Below, piece by piece: positions 25,361 to 32,811 of a stretch of 49,714 nucleotides of DNA. Each line of letters begins with the position of its first letter. Positions within the stretch are counted from its first letter, which is position 1. The stretch comes from Fimenecus sp045532175. Its GTDB lineage: Bacteria; Bacillota; Clostridia; Oscillospirales; Acutalibacteraceae. Location: assembly GCA_045532175.1 (NCBI GenBank), contig JAZSFK010000035.1:1-49714 (forward strand), written 5' to 3'. The notes under the pieces were generated by a model. It was not told where the DNA came from, searched no databases, and saw only the letters and a program-made list of their open reading frames with translations. The translations under genes and the position numbers were made by a program.

Positions 25361-25400
25361 ATAACCTCTCAGGTTTATAGCCCGAGAGGTTATTTTTTGT
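25361..25400. terminator. Bidirectional terminator
   Basis: ATAACCTCTC (25361-25370) pairs with GAGAGGTTAT (25384-25393), followed by TTTTT. It overlaps the last codons of the minus-strand XRE gene. Confidence 0.75.
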
Positions 25401-25590
25401 CCGTTAAGCCTAAAATATAGTCTGTTGATGTTTTGTGATATTTTGCAAGAGCAATTAAAATTGCAGTCGGAATATCTCTCTGTCCCAACTCATAATTGCT
25501 GTAAACCTGCTGTGAACAATTCAAAATCTCCGCCATCTGCTTTTGTGTCAGGTCGCTATCCTCACGCAAATCACGTATTCTTCTATACAT
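25390..25590 (-). CDS. Small XRE-family helix-turn-helix regulator, 66 aa
   Basis: MYRRIRDLREDSDLTQKQMA followed by EILNCSQQVYSNYELGQRDI is a complete HTH_XRE domain with the classic Q-x-x-x-(A/S)-x-x-L-x-(V/C) helix pair, and nothing else. The start is taken at ATG 25590, 4 nt after GGTGATG; ATGs at 25596 and 25602 are alternatives. It is divergent from a secreted DUF4352-like gene with three related palindromes in the shared region, so it probably represses itself and/or that gene. Confidence 0.85.
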   Translation of the reverse strand: MYRRIRDLREDSDLTQKQMAEILNCSQQVYSNYELGQRDIPTAILIALAKYHKTSTDYILGLTDKK

Positions 25591-25632
25591 TTTCATCACC
25601 ATGTATAGTATATGCTACAACAAAATGCAGTA

Positions 25633-25691
25633 TTGACATTTACCGCAAAATGCGGTATCATATTTTTACAAAACTACTTACGCATTGCGTA
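25633..25691 (+). promoter_or_regulatory. Promoter with palindromic operators between XRE and DUF4352-like genes
   Basis: TTGACA (25633-25638), 17 nt, TATCAT (25656-25661). The spacer holds a perfect palindrome TACCGCA-AAA-TGCGGTA (25641-25657). A related half TGCAGTA lies upstream (25626-25632), and TACGCA-T-TGCGTA (25679-25691) lies downstream of the start point. Such spacing fits a dimeric HTH repressor. Confidence 0.6.
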
Positions 25692-25710
25692 TAAAAAGGA
25701 GAAGAAGAAT

Positions 25711-26232
25711 ATGAAAAAGTTTTTAGCAGTATTTTTGGCAATTGCCGTAATCTTCACTTTCACAGCATTTGCTGTGGGCAGTAGCGATGATGAAAGTGAT
25801 GCAAAGGTAACAGACGGCGAAGGTACATCAACTGAAGCTGCAAAGACAGAAAACGACAATTTGCGTGTTAATGTTGGTGAGGCACTTGAAACTGACTCAG
25901 TCAAAATTACCTATGTTTCTTCAGGCGAATATACCGACTATGGTTATTTCCCACCAAAAGATGGTAATAAAATTGTTTACATTGAATTAAAGGCAGAAAA
26001 TGTTGGTGATTCTGATGTTTATGTCTCTTGCTATAGTTTCGATTGCTATGCTGATAACAATGCTATGGAAAATTATTTCAGTGCCGATGATGATTTAGAT
26101 GCAACTATTTCTGCAGGAAGAACAACTACCGGTAAGGTTTACTTTGAAGTTCCTAAGGATGCGGAAACTATTGAATTTGAATATGAGATGGATTTCTGGG
26201 ATGACCAAAAGGCAATTTTCGTTTTTAAATAA
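25711..26232 (+). CDS. Secreted DUF4352-type protein, 173 aa
   Basis: Start ATG 25711 follows AAAAGGAGAAGAAGAAT. Residues 1-23 are a signal peptide (no lipobox Cys), then an acidic, Ser/Thr/Glu linker to about residue 50. The beta-rich remainder (VNVGEALETDSVKITY, GNKIVYIELKAENVGDSDVY) matches the telokin-like DUF4352 immunoglobulin-type fold. The role is not known; such proteins are usually extracytoplasmic and often found with regulators and transporters. It is controlled by the palindrome-bearing promoter just upstream. Confidence 0.75.
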   Translation: MKKFLAVFLAIAVIFTFTAFAVGSSDDESDAKVTDGEGTSTEAAKTENDNLRVNVGEALETDSVKITYVSSGEYTDYGYFPPKDGNKIVYIELKAENVGDSDVYVSCYSFDCYADNNAMENYFSADDDLDATISAGRTTTGKVYFEVPKDAETIEFEYEMDFWDDQKAIFVFK

Positions 26233-26240
26233 TTAAAACT

Positions 26241-26268
26241 AAAGGGGTTCAGAAATGAACTCCTTTTT
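26241..26268 (+). terminator. Terminator after the DUF4352-like gene
   Basis: AAAGGGGTTCA-gaaa-TGAACTCCTTTTT (one G-T pair). Confidence 0.7.
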
Positions 26269-26285
26269 CATAGGGTGTTTTACTT

Positions 26286-26699
26286 ATGAATTATAATTGC
26301 AAAAAGTACCTTTTCCTTATTTTCAACACTATTGTCCCCTTGATTTCAGGCTTGGCAATATATATTCTTATGAAAAGCGGAACTTTCATAAACACTTTTT
26401 TAGAAGTTGATTTTCACTATATTCCAAAAACTGTGTTGGGTCTTTTTATCGTGAATTGGTTTTGCGATTTTTTATGGGCTTATGCTCTGGTTTTTGCATT
26501 ATATACAGTACTATCACCATTCAAAAGCAAACTATTGTTTTCTTGTGTAATATCTGCTCTTTTAGGGCTTATTCTGGAAATCCTGCAAGGCGTAAATATC
26601 TTGTCGGGCACTTTTGATTGGTGGGATATTATAATTGAATTTGTTGCAATAGTTACAGCAACTATTATCCTGAAGAATTACAGTAGTTGCAAAAGTTAA
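26286..26699 (+). CDS. Small integral membrane protein, 137 aa (VanZ-like, weak)
   Basis: Four hydrophobic segments are visible (about 8-28, 45-70, 80-98, 108-126). ILEILQG followed by GTFDWWDIIIEFVA resembles the E-x-x-Q ... D-x-x-D pattern of VanZ-like proteins, but the match is loose. It follows the DUF4352-like gene after a terminator; read-through co-expression is possible. No function can be assigned. Confidence 0.6.
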   Translation: MNYNCKKYLFLIFNTIVPLISGLAIYILMKSGTFINTFLEVDFHYIPKTVLGLFIVNWFCDFLWAYALVFALYTVLSPFKSKLLFSCVISALLGLILEILQGVNILSGTFDWWDIIIEFVAIVTATIILKNYSSCKS

Positions 26700-26735
26700 A
26701 CCTCCCAAGTGAAAACTTGAGAGGTTGTTTTTTTA
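26699..26735. terminator. Bidirectional terminator
   Basis: AACCTCCCAAGT-gaaa-ACTTGAGAGGTT (26699-26726, one mismatch) followed by seven T. It starts on the last base of the stop codon and serves the convergent lipoprotein gene too. Confidence 0.75.
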
Positions 26736-28277
26736 TGCTGTTGCAGGAGCAAGACCTATAAACTGATTTGCACCTGTTACTATTGTAAATGTTGTGGAGG
26801 CTTCACCATTATTCTGCATTCCACCAAACTGACCTTTGTCACCTTTATCAAAGCCCTCAGGAGGAATCATATTTTCCATTCCTTCAGGTGAAGTAAAGTC
26901 TTCAGGCATTTCAGGTCTTTCACCTTGGTGCGGTCTAAAATCTTCCGGCTTTTCACCACGATTTGGTTGTTCCCCTTCGGGCATTTCGCCATTCATATCA
27001 GGTGGCATCATTCCACCCGTATTGCCCAATTGAGTTTTTACACCACTCAATTGTGTTTCACCTGTCCAGAAGGTATAATCACCCTCCGCAAGGTAATCAC
27101 CGACAATAATCATATACGTGAAATCATTAGTTGGTTTATATTCACCAACTACTTTATTATCGATATTTTTGAGGTAATAAACACTGTTTCCTGCTTGACG
27201 ACCTGCAAAATTGAAAACCGCGTAGGTTTGGTCGCCACCTGCAATTTGGTCAAGCATATTACCTGTTGCACAAAGAGTACCGCCATTTATATAAATTCCC
27301 TTGTCAGAGTCGATACCTGCATCACCACTTGTAGCACAAGCCTGTGCAGTAACAGAACCGCCGTTGATTACAAGCCAACCGTTTGAGTCAATTCCGTCGC
27401 CCTCGCCTGTTGAACCGTCGCAAATAATATTAAGACTACCGCCATTAATAGTTGTTACGGACACATTATCCTCGTTGGTGTTAATTCCGTCATTACCTGA
27501 TGTGATGTTTATATTACCGCCATTGATGGTAAGATGAAGCTCACTGTCAAGACCTTCATTTTCGGCTTTGATATTAAGGATTCCGTCACCCTTTTCTCCG
27601 CCGTTTACATTCATTGTTTTCTTTGAATAGAAGGCTGCGTCATATTTGTGAAGCTTTTTGCTGTCAACAACCTCCGTACCTTCTTCATTCAATTCGTAGG
27701 ATTTATAAATTTTCGCAACATAAGAGCCGTTTATGTTGTTTTCAGTTCCATCTGCAATTACAACATTTGCACCTGCTTTAGATGTATCAACATCCTTGGT
27801 TGCAGTTTCTTCATCAACTACTCCGCATTCATATACATTATAGAATATAACTGCAGGCGCAACTGTGCAGGTAATGTCCACATCGTTAAGAACAAGAGTT
27901 ACAACTGCTTCAGGGTTTGTTTCTGCATCCTCACCTAAATCAACCGCAATCTGTCCCTGTGATAATTCCCCACTTAATACATAAGTACCGGGTTTTGTAA
28001 TGTGCACAACTGTATGCGCATCTGCTTCACTTTGCTCATGCTCATCTGCTTTTTCACCCTCGCCATAGGTAAAATCCTGTCCTTCAAGATAAAAAACAAT
28101 GTCATTTGCGGTGTAAACAGCTTGTGAACTGTCGGTTGTTACTGCGTTTCCGTCAACTGTAATTTCCTTATCCGATAAATTGATTTTTGTCCCCTCAATC
28201 ACAGGTGTTTCTTCTGCTTTTTGACATCCTGCAAGGAGAAGAACAAATACGAGAAATATTGCCAATATCTTTTTCAT
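26733..28277 (-). CDS. Lipoprotein with beta-helix carbohydrate-binding-like domain (DUF4353 type), 514 aa
   Basis: The start is ATG 28277 behind AAAGGA; the upstream ATG at 28301 has no such site. Residues 1-18 are a lipoprotein signal ending LLLAGC (C18). The middle is a right-handed beta-helix: repeated INGG turns (VNGGEKGDGILNIKA, TINGGNINITSGNDG, INGGSLNIIC, INGGSVTAQA, INGGTLCATG), typical of DUF4353 proteins. The region around residues 425-500 is a low-complexity Met/Pro/Glu/Gly linker, before a short hydrophobic end. Proteins of this kind are surface-exposed and sometimes linked to CotH-type kinases or to carbohydrate binding; no such partner is present here. Confidence 0.8.
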   Translation of the reverse strand: MKKILAIFLVFVLLLAGCQKAEETPVIEGTKINLSDKEITVDGNAVTTDSSQAVYTANDIVFYLEGQDFTYGEGEKADEHEQSEADAHTVVHITKPGTYVLSGELSQGQIAVDLGEDAETNPEAVVTLVLNDVDITCTVAPAVIFYNVYECGVVDEETATKDVDTSKAGANVVIADGTENNINGSYVAKIYKSYELNEEGTEVVDSKKLHKYDAAFYSKKTMNVNGGEKGDGILNIKAENEGLDSELHLTINGGNINITSGNDGINTNEDNVSVTTINGGSLNIICDGSTGEGDGIDSNGWLVINGGSVTAQACATSGDAGIDSDKGIYINGGTLCATGNMLDQIAGGDQTYAVFNFAGRQAGNSVYYLKNIDNKVVGEYKPTNDFTYMIIVGDYLAEGDYTFWTGETQLSGVKTQLGNTGGMMPPDMNGEMPEGEQPNRGEKPEDFRPHQGERPEMPEDFTSPEGMENMIPPEGFDKGDKGQFGGMQNNGEASTTFTIVTGANQFIGLAPATA

Positions 28278-28390
28278 AATTAACCACGTCCTTTCTGTCA
28301 ACTTAATTATTATCTAAAAATATGTATATTTTATGAACAAAAAATAAATATTTATTGACATTTTACGAAATAGTGTTAATTAAAAATCAT

Positions 28391-28412
28391 CAGCGGAGTA
28401 AAAACTCCGCTG
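28391..28412 (-). terminator. Terminator of the YbaK-type gene
   Basis: CAGCGGAGT/ACTCCGCTG hairpin; on the minus strand it is followed by ATGATTTTTAATT. It lies 10 nt after the stop at 28422. The remainder of 28278-28421 is AT-rich promoter-like DNA. Confidence 0.75.
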
Positions 28413-28421
28413 TGTCATAGT

Positions 28422-28892
28422 TTATTCAATAGGTTTTGAAACATCTACCCATTCCTTGTAGTTTGAGTATTTCTCGAGTTCGGGGATTGTGAGTTCAATG
28501 GCACTGTTTGAGCCACCAACTGCAGGGAAAACGGTTTCAAAGCGTTTCAATGACTCGTCAAGATAAACATCTACACCGTCTTTGATACCGAACGGGCAAA
28601 CGCCACCAATCTGATGACCTACATATTCCTCGAGCTGGTCAGGTGACATCATTTTTGCTTTTGTGTGGAAAAATCCTTTGTATTTTGAGTTATCCACCTT
28701 AACATCCCCTGCCATAAGGATGAGAATTGGCTGTTCCCCTACCATAAATGAAAGAGTTTTTGCAATTCTTGCACCCTCAACGCCTAAGGCCTGTGCTGCA
28801 AGTTCAACGGTTGCACTTGAAACCTCAAATTCCTGAACTCTGTCTTCCATACCGAATTGACGAAAATATTCTCTGCCTTTTTCAATAGACAT
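28422..28892 (-). CDS. YbaK/EbsC-type aminoacyl-tRNA deacylase, 156 aa
   Basis: The sequence shows the YbaK/ProRS-insertion fold: a central IAKTLSFMV strand with the conserved Lys, VDNSKYK, and GGVCPFGIKDGVDVYLDESL (G-x-x-C/S-P-F-G motif). Family members hydrolyse mischarged tRNAs such as Cys- or Ala-tRNA(Pro). The start ATG follows AAGGAATGATTAAAA. A terminator separates it from iolG, so it is probably an independent unit rather than part of inositol catabolism. Confidence 0.88.
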   Translation of the reverse strand: MSIEKGREYFRQFGMEDRVQEFEVSSATVELAAQALGVEGARIAKTLSFMVGEQPILILMAGDVKVDNSKYKGFFHTKAKMMSPDQLEEYVGHQIGGVCPFGIKDGVDVYLDESLKRFETVFPAVGGSNSAIELTIPELEKYSNYKEWVDVSKPIE

Positions 28893-28904
28893 TTTTAATC
28901 ATTC

Positions 28905-28936
28905 CTTAAAAATTTGGGCGAGATATACTCGCCCAA
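28905..28936 (-). terminator. Terminator of the iol operon (after iolG)
   Basis: TTGGGCGAG-atata-CTCGCCCAA (28914-28936), followed on the minus strand by TTTTTAAGG, 10 nt after the iolG stop. Confidence 0.8.
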
Positions 28937-28945
28937 TTCATTTTA

Positions 28946-29953
28946 TTAGTTAATCTCTGAAAGTTTAACAGGTCTGCCCTCGTTTGCTGATTTTTCAGCA
29001 GCAAGAGCAATCTTAACTGACTGCAAACCTGCGTGGATACCAACAGGAGTTTCCTTGTTGTTTACACAGCAGTCAACGAACTGTCTAACTTCTTCTGCAA
29101 ATGAGCCCATATATCTTTCAAGGAAGAAATAGAGTGGCTTTTCGCCTGTTACACCGTTAGCATCTGAAACAATAGCGGTTGAGAGTGTATCGTTAGCAGT
29201 TGCTACCATACCCTTTGAACCAAAAAGTTCTGCTCTCTGGTCATAACCGTACATAGCCTGACGAGAGTTATCGATAACTGCAAGAGCACCGTTAGCCATC
29301 TTCATTGAGATAATTGCTGTATCGAAATCACCATATTCACGGATACCCGGGTTGATAAGAGCATCTGCATAAACATAAAGTTCTTCAACATCGCTGTTTG
29401 TAAGGAAGCAAGCCATATCAAAATCGTGAATTGTCATATCAAGGAAGATACTTGCTGCACAGTATCCAACAGGTGGTGCCTGTGGGTCACGAGATGTGAT
29501 TTTAAGAATCTGTGCTTCACCGATTTTGCCTTCGTCATATGCTTTACGAACTGCTGCAAAGTTGTGGTCAAAACGACGGTTGAAACCTACCTGGAATTTG
29601 CAATCCGGATGTGCTTTAAGAGCATCAGCGATTTCAAGAATCTTGTCAACTGTGTTTGCAAGTGGTTTTTCACAGAAAACGTGTTTACCTGCGTTGATTG
29701 CTTCAATAGAAATCGGAGCATGAGTGTCAGTTGATGAGCAAACAAGAACTGCATCAATGTCTTTATCTTCAATGATTTTTGTGTAGTCTGTGTAGATTTT
29801 TTCTACGCCAAAGCTTTCACAGAAAGCCTTTGTTTCGTCGTTCATAAATGGGTCAGCAATAGCAACAACTTCTGCACCCTTTACGTGATATGAGATTGAT
29901 TCAAGGTGAACTTTACCAATACGGCCAGCACCGATAATACCGATTTTAAGCAT
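28946..29953 (-). CDS. iolG: Inositol 2-dehydrogenase, 335 aa
   Basis: GFO/IDH/MocA family: NAD-binding GIIGAGRIGKVH (residues 4-15), the EKP motif in HVFCEKPLA, and the catalytic segment SIFLDMTIHDFDMA (D-x3-H). Length is typical of IolG. It oxidises myo-inositol to scyllo-inosose, the first catabolic step, though here it is the last gene of the operon. Start ATG follows AAAAGGAGAAATTATT. A palindromic repeat and a second repeat element lie between it and iolA. Confidence 0.93.
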   Translation of the reverse strand: MLKIGIIGAGRIGKVHLESISYHVKGAEVVAIADPFMNDETKAFCESFGVEKIYTDYTKIIEDKDIDAVLVCSSTDTHAPISIEAINAGKHVFCEKPLANTVDKILEIADALKAHPDCKFQVGFNRRFDHNFAAVRKAYDEGKIGEAQILKITSRDPQAPPVGYCAASIFLDMTIHDFDMACFLTNSDVEELYVYADALINPGIREYGDFDTAIISMKMANGALAVIDNSRQAMYGYDQRAELFGSKGMVATANDTLSTAIVSDANGVTGEKPLYFFLERYMGSFAEEVRQFVDCCVNNKETPVGIHAGLQSVKIALAAEKSANEGRPVKLSEIN

Positions 29954-29982
29954 AATAATTTCTCCTTTTGTGTTTTTTTGAA

Positions 29983-30034
29983 TCCCTCCACCACCTTCGG
30001 TGGTCCCCCTCCCTTTGACAAGGGAGGCTTTTGT
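29983..30034. repeat. Short double hairpin, interspersed-repeat type
   Basis: CCACC-ttc-GGTGG and CCTCCCTTTGACAAGGGAGG lie side by side between iolA and iolG. They share the CTCCC/GGGAG style with the element at 36258-36358. Confidence 0.5.
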
Positions 30035-30060
30035 GGAATATTTTATTTGTTAATTTGTAG

Positions 30061-30150
30061 ATAATTTTTCGTTAGACAAGGCACGGTGACGAAGGAATAT
30101 GTGGATATTTCGAGTCGCCGTAACGCAGTATCACGGAAAATTAGCACAAA
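30061..30150 (-). repeat. Intercistronic palindromic repeat, copy A (after iolA stop)
   Basis: About 85 nt starting directly after the iolA stop: TTTTCCGTGATACTGCG... through GCCTTGTCTAACGAAAAAT. It is the most diverged of three copies (B at 31826-31908, C at 47864-47947); the termini are conserved and inverted. Confidence 0.55.
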
Positions 30151-31659
30151 TTAGATAGTTCCGTCCCATGTGGAAACGGTAGTATTTGTCTTTTCTTCTT
30201 CGTCGAACCAGTGTGTTGTAACTGCCTTTGATTCTGTGTAGAAGCGGTATGCATCCTTACCAAGACAATGCAAGTCACCGAAGAATGACTGCTTATGACC
30301 TGAGAATGGGAAGAAACCAACAGGAACAGGAATACCAACGTTGATACCAACCTGACCGCCGTCTGTGTAACGAGCAAACTGACGTGCAAAGTAACCACTC
30401 TGTGTATAAATAACAGAACCATTTGCATAAGGGTTATCGTTCATAATCTTAAGACCCTCATGGAAGTCCTTGCAACGTTTGATGCAAAGAACTGGTCCAA
30501 ATACCTCTTCGTCACCGATTGTCATATCTGCTGTAACTTTATCGAAGATTGTAGGTCCAATGAAGTAACCGTTTTCGTAACCTTCAACCTTAACATCACG
30601 ACCGTCAAGAACAAGTTCTGCACCTTCGTCGATACCTTTTTGAATATCTGCAAGGACTTCTTCGTAGTGCTTCTTATATGTAATAGGTCCGAGTTTTGAT
30701 GTTTTTTCCCAAGATGGACCAACCTTGATGTTCTTTGCCTGTTTAACAAGTTCTGCAACAAACTTATCTGCGATTGCTTCTTCAACAACGCAACAAGTGA
30801 GAGCCATACAACGCTGACCTGCACAACCGTAAGCAGAGTTAATAACACCTGCAACTGTTCTCTCGAGTGCACAGTCTGACATAACAAGAGCGTGGTTCTT
30901 AGCCTGAGTAAGAGCTTGACAACGCTTGCCTGCTGCAGCTGCACGAGAATAAACCTTAAGACCAACAGGAGTTGAACCAACGAATGTGATACCCTTAACG
31001 TCAGGGTGGTCAAGAATTGTGTTTACTTCGTTTCTTGAGCAAGTGATAACATTGATAACACCGTCAGGAACACCTGCTTCTTTATAAATTGCTGCAAATT
31101 TCATTGCTGTTTTTGGTGTGAGAGATGCTGCTTTGAGAACCATTGTATTACCTGTTGCAATACAAGTCGGAGCCATCCAACCGAATGGAATCATTGCAGG
31201 GAAATTAACAGGAACGATACCTGCGAAAACACCAAGTGGTTCACGATATTTAACTGTGTCATAACCACTTGAAGCATCCATAAGGCTTTCACCCATCATA
31301 AGTGACGGAACCTGAGTTGCAAGTTCTGTGCCCTCTTTTGCTTTGAGAACGTCGCCTTCTGCTTCGCCCCAAACTTTACCGTTTTCACAAGCAACGCACA
31401 TTGTAAGTTCTTCCATATCACGGATAATAAGTTCACGGATTTTATAAAGAATCTGTGCTCTCTTGATTGCAGGAGTTGCTCTCCAACCCGGATATGCTGC
31501 CTTTGCAGCCTCGATTGCTTCGAGAACTTCGTCATTTGTACAGCAAGGTGCTTGTCCTACAACTTCACCTGTGCTTGGATTGTGGAGGTCATACCAAACG
31601 TCTGTTTTTGAGTCTTTGAACTGACCGTTCACAAAATATTGTAATTTTTCTACTGCCAT
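30151..31659 (-). CDS. iolA: Methylmalonate-semialdehyde dehydrogenase (acylating), 502 aa
   Basis: Aldehyde dehydrogenase fold with the MMSDH features: GVFAGIVPVNFPAMIPFGWM, the cofactor loop GITFVGSTPVGLKVYS, and the catalytic Cys in GCAGQRCMAL. Length is normal. It converts malonate semialdehyde to acetyl-CoA, the last step of the inositol pathway. Start ATG follows TTAAGGAGATACAAAT. It lies between iolE and iolG, separated from both by 200-260 nt of repeats rather than the few bases seen elsewhere in this operon. Confidence 0.94.
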   Translation of the reverse strand: MAVEKLQYFVNGQFKDSKTDVWYDLHNPSTGEVVGQAPCCTNDEVLEAIEAAKAAYPGWRATPAIKRAQILYKIRELIIRDMEELTMCVACENGKVWGEAEGDVLKAKEGTELATQVPSLMMGESLMDASSGYDTVKYREPLGVFAGIVPVNFPAMIPFGWMAPTCIATGNTMVLKAASLTPKTAMKFAAIYKEAGVPDGVINVITCSRNEVNTILDHPDVKGITFVGSTPVGLKVYSRAAAAGKRCQALTQAKNHALVMSDCALERTVAGVINSAYGCAGQRCMALTCCVVEEAIADKFVAELVKQAKNIKVGPSWEKTSKLGPITYKKHYEEVLADIQKGIDEGAELVLDGRDVKVEGYENGYFIGPTIFDKVTADMTIGDEEVFGPVLCIKRCKDFHEGLKIMNDNPYANGSVIYTQSGYFARQFARYTDGGQVGINVGIPVPVGFFPFSGHKQSFFGDLHCLGKDAYRFYTESKAVTTHWFDEEEKTNTTVSTWDGTI

Positions 31660-31717
31660 ATTTGTATCTCCTTAATGGATATATTGTTTATTTAATTTTG
31701 ATATTCTATCGACCGCG

Positions 31718-31800
31718 GACAGACAAGGATGTCTGTCCCTACGCGACCTTTTGGGATTATTGTTTATTCATACGGGACGATGTGGGCATCGTCCCCTACA
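31718..31800. repeat. Two palindrome-plus-CCCTAC(A) minielements between iolE and iolA
   Basis: GGACAGAC-aaggat-GTCTGTCC-CTAC at 31718-31744 and GGGACGATG-tggg-CATCGTCCC-CTACA at 31774-31800. Stem sequences differ but the layout is shared with 47000-47029 and 47818-47843. Confidence 0.6.
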
Positions 31801-31825
31801 AGAAGCCTTATACAAATTTGTAGGA

Positions 31826-31908
31826 TTTTTTTCGTAAGGCAATGTTGCCGAGGCGAAGTTGTATCAGGTATACCACGAGCCGAAAGCAACGACGCATTAC
31901 GGAAAAAA
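31826..31908 (-). repeat. Intercistronic palindromic repeat, copy B (after iolE stop)
   Basis: Starts 8 nt after the iolE stop. On the minus strand the ends TTTTTTCCGTAATGCG and GCCTTACGAAAAAAA pair, with an inner GTTGC/GCAAC stem. It is close in sequence to copy C, with paired changes in the stems. Confidence 0.65.
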
Positions 31909-31916
31909 GACACAAA

Positions 31917-32810
31917 TTAAAGACCTGAAACTTCGTTGATGTATTTACGAGCTTTCAAAGCATATTCAAACGGATTTGCGATTGCTGGGTCCTGCTCTGC
32001 TTCAACAAGAACATATCCCTCGTAGCCTGTTTCTTCAAGAACATCGAAAACAGGTTTGAAATCGATTACGCCGTCACCGGGAACTGTGAAAGCACCTGCA
32101 CGAACACCTTGTAAGAAGCTCATTTTTTCTGCCTTAACTTTTGCAACTACATCAGGACGGATATCCTTGAGATGTACGTGACGGATTCTCTTTGCATATT
32201 TCTTGAGAACTGCCATGTAATCTTCACCGCAATATGCAAGGTGACCTGTGTCAAAAAGAAGACCGAAAAGTTCAGGGTCTGTGTTTTCCATCATTCTGTC
32301 GATTTCAGCAGCAGTCTGAACAACTGTACCCATATGATGATGGAAACAAAGTGCGATACCCATATCTTTTGCAACTTTACCGAGTTTGTTGATACCTGTG
32401 CAAAGCATATCCCACTCTTCGTCGTTCATAACATATTTGTCATCGAAAATTGAAAGGTCTGTACCTTGAATTGAGTGTCCCTGTTCTGAAATACCAACAA
32501 CCTTTGCACCCATTTCTTTAAGGAATGTGATGTGCTCAATAAAGTCTTTTTCAACTTCTTCATAAGGTTTTGTAATAAGGAAGCTTGAGAACCAAGCATT
32601 GCAAATCTGCATACCACGAAGTTCGAGAGCCTTTTTAAGAACCTTTGTATCTCTTGGGTACTTGTTACCAACTTCACAACCTGTGAAACCTGCAAGTGCC
32701 ATTTCAGAAATGCACTGTTCAAATGTGTTTTCTGCACCAAGGTCCGGCATATCATCATTTGTCCAAGCGATTGGTGCGATACCGAGTTTTACTTTGTTTT
32801 TATCAAGCAT
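31917..32810 (-). CDS. iolE: Inosose dehydratase, 297 aa
   Basis: TIM-barrel isomerase-type fold starting VKLGIAPIAWTNDDMPDLG, the typical opening of IolE, with ENTFEQCISEMALAGFTGCE, CFHHHMGT, LLFDTGHLAYCGED and RHVHLKDIRP supplying the metal-ligand Glu, Asp and His positions. It dehydrates scyllo-inosose to the diketone substrate of IolD. The ATG is 1 nt after the iolD stop and its ribosome binding site AAGGAGAT lies in iolD, so the two are coupled. Confidence 0.95.
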   Translation of the reverse strand: MLDKNKVKLGIAPIAWTNDDMPDLGAENTFEQCISEMALAGFTGCEVGNKYPRDTKVLKKALELRGMQICNAWFSSFLITKPYEEVEKDFIEHITFLKEMGAKVVGISEQGHSIQGTDLSIFDDKYVMNDEEWDMLCTGINKLGKVAKDMGIALCFHHHMGTVVQTAAEIDRMMENTDPELFGLLFDTGHLAYCGEDYMAVLKKYAKRIRHVHLKDIRPDVVAKVKAEKMSFLQGVRAGAFTVPGDGVIDFKPVFDVLEETGYEGYVLVEAEQDPAIANPFEYALKARKYINEVSGL

Positions 32811-32811
32811 A

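Noticed and set aside
30141..31535. Long open frames inside iolA and iolD on other frames
   Set aside because: They are shadows of strongly coding genes, without ribosome binding sites or recognisable domains.
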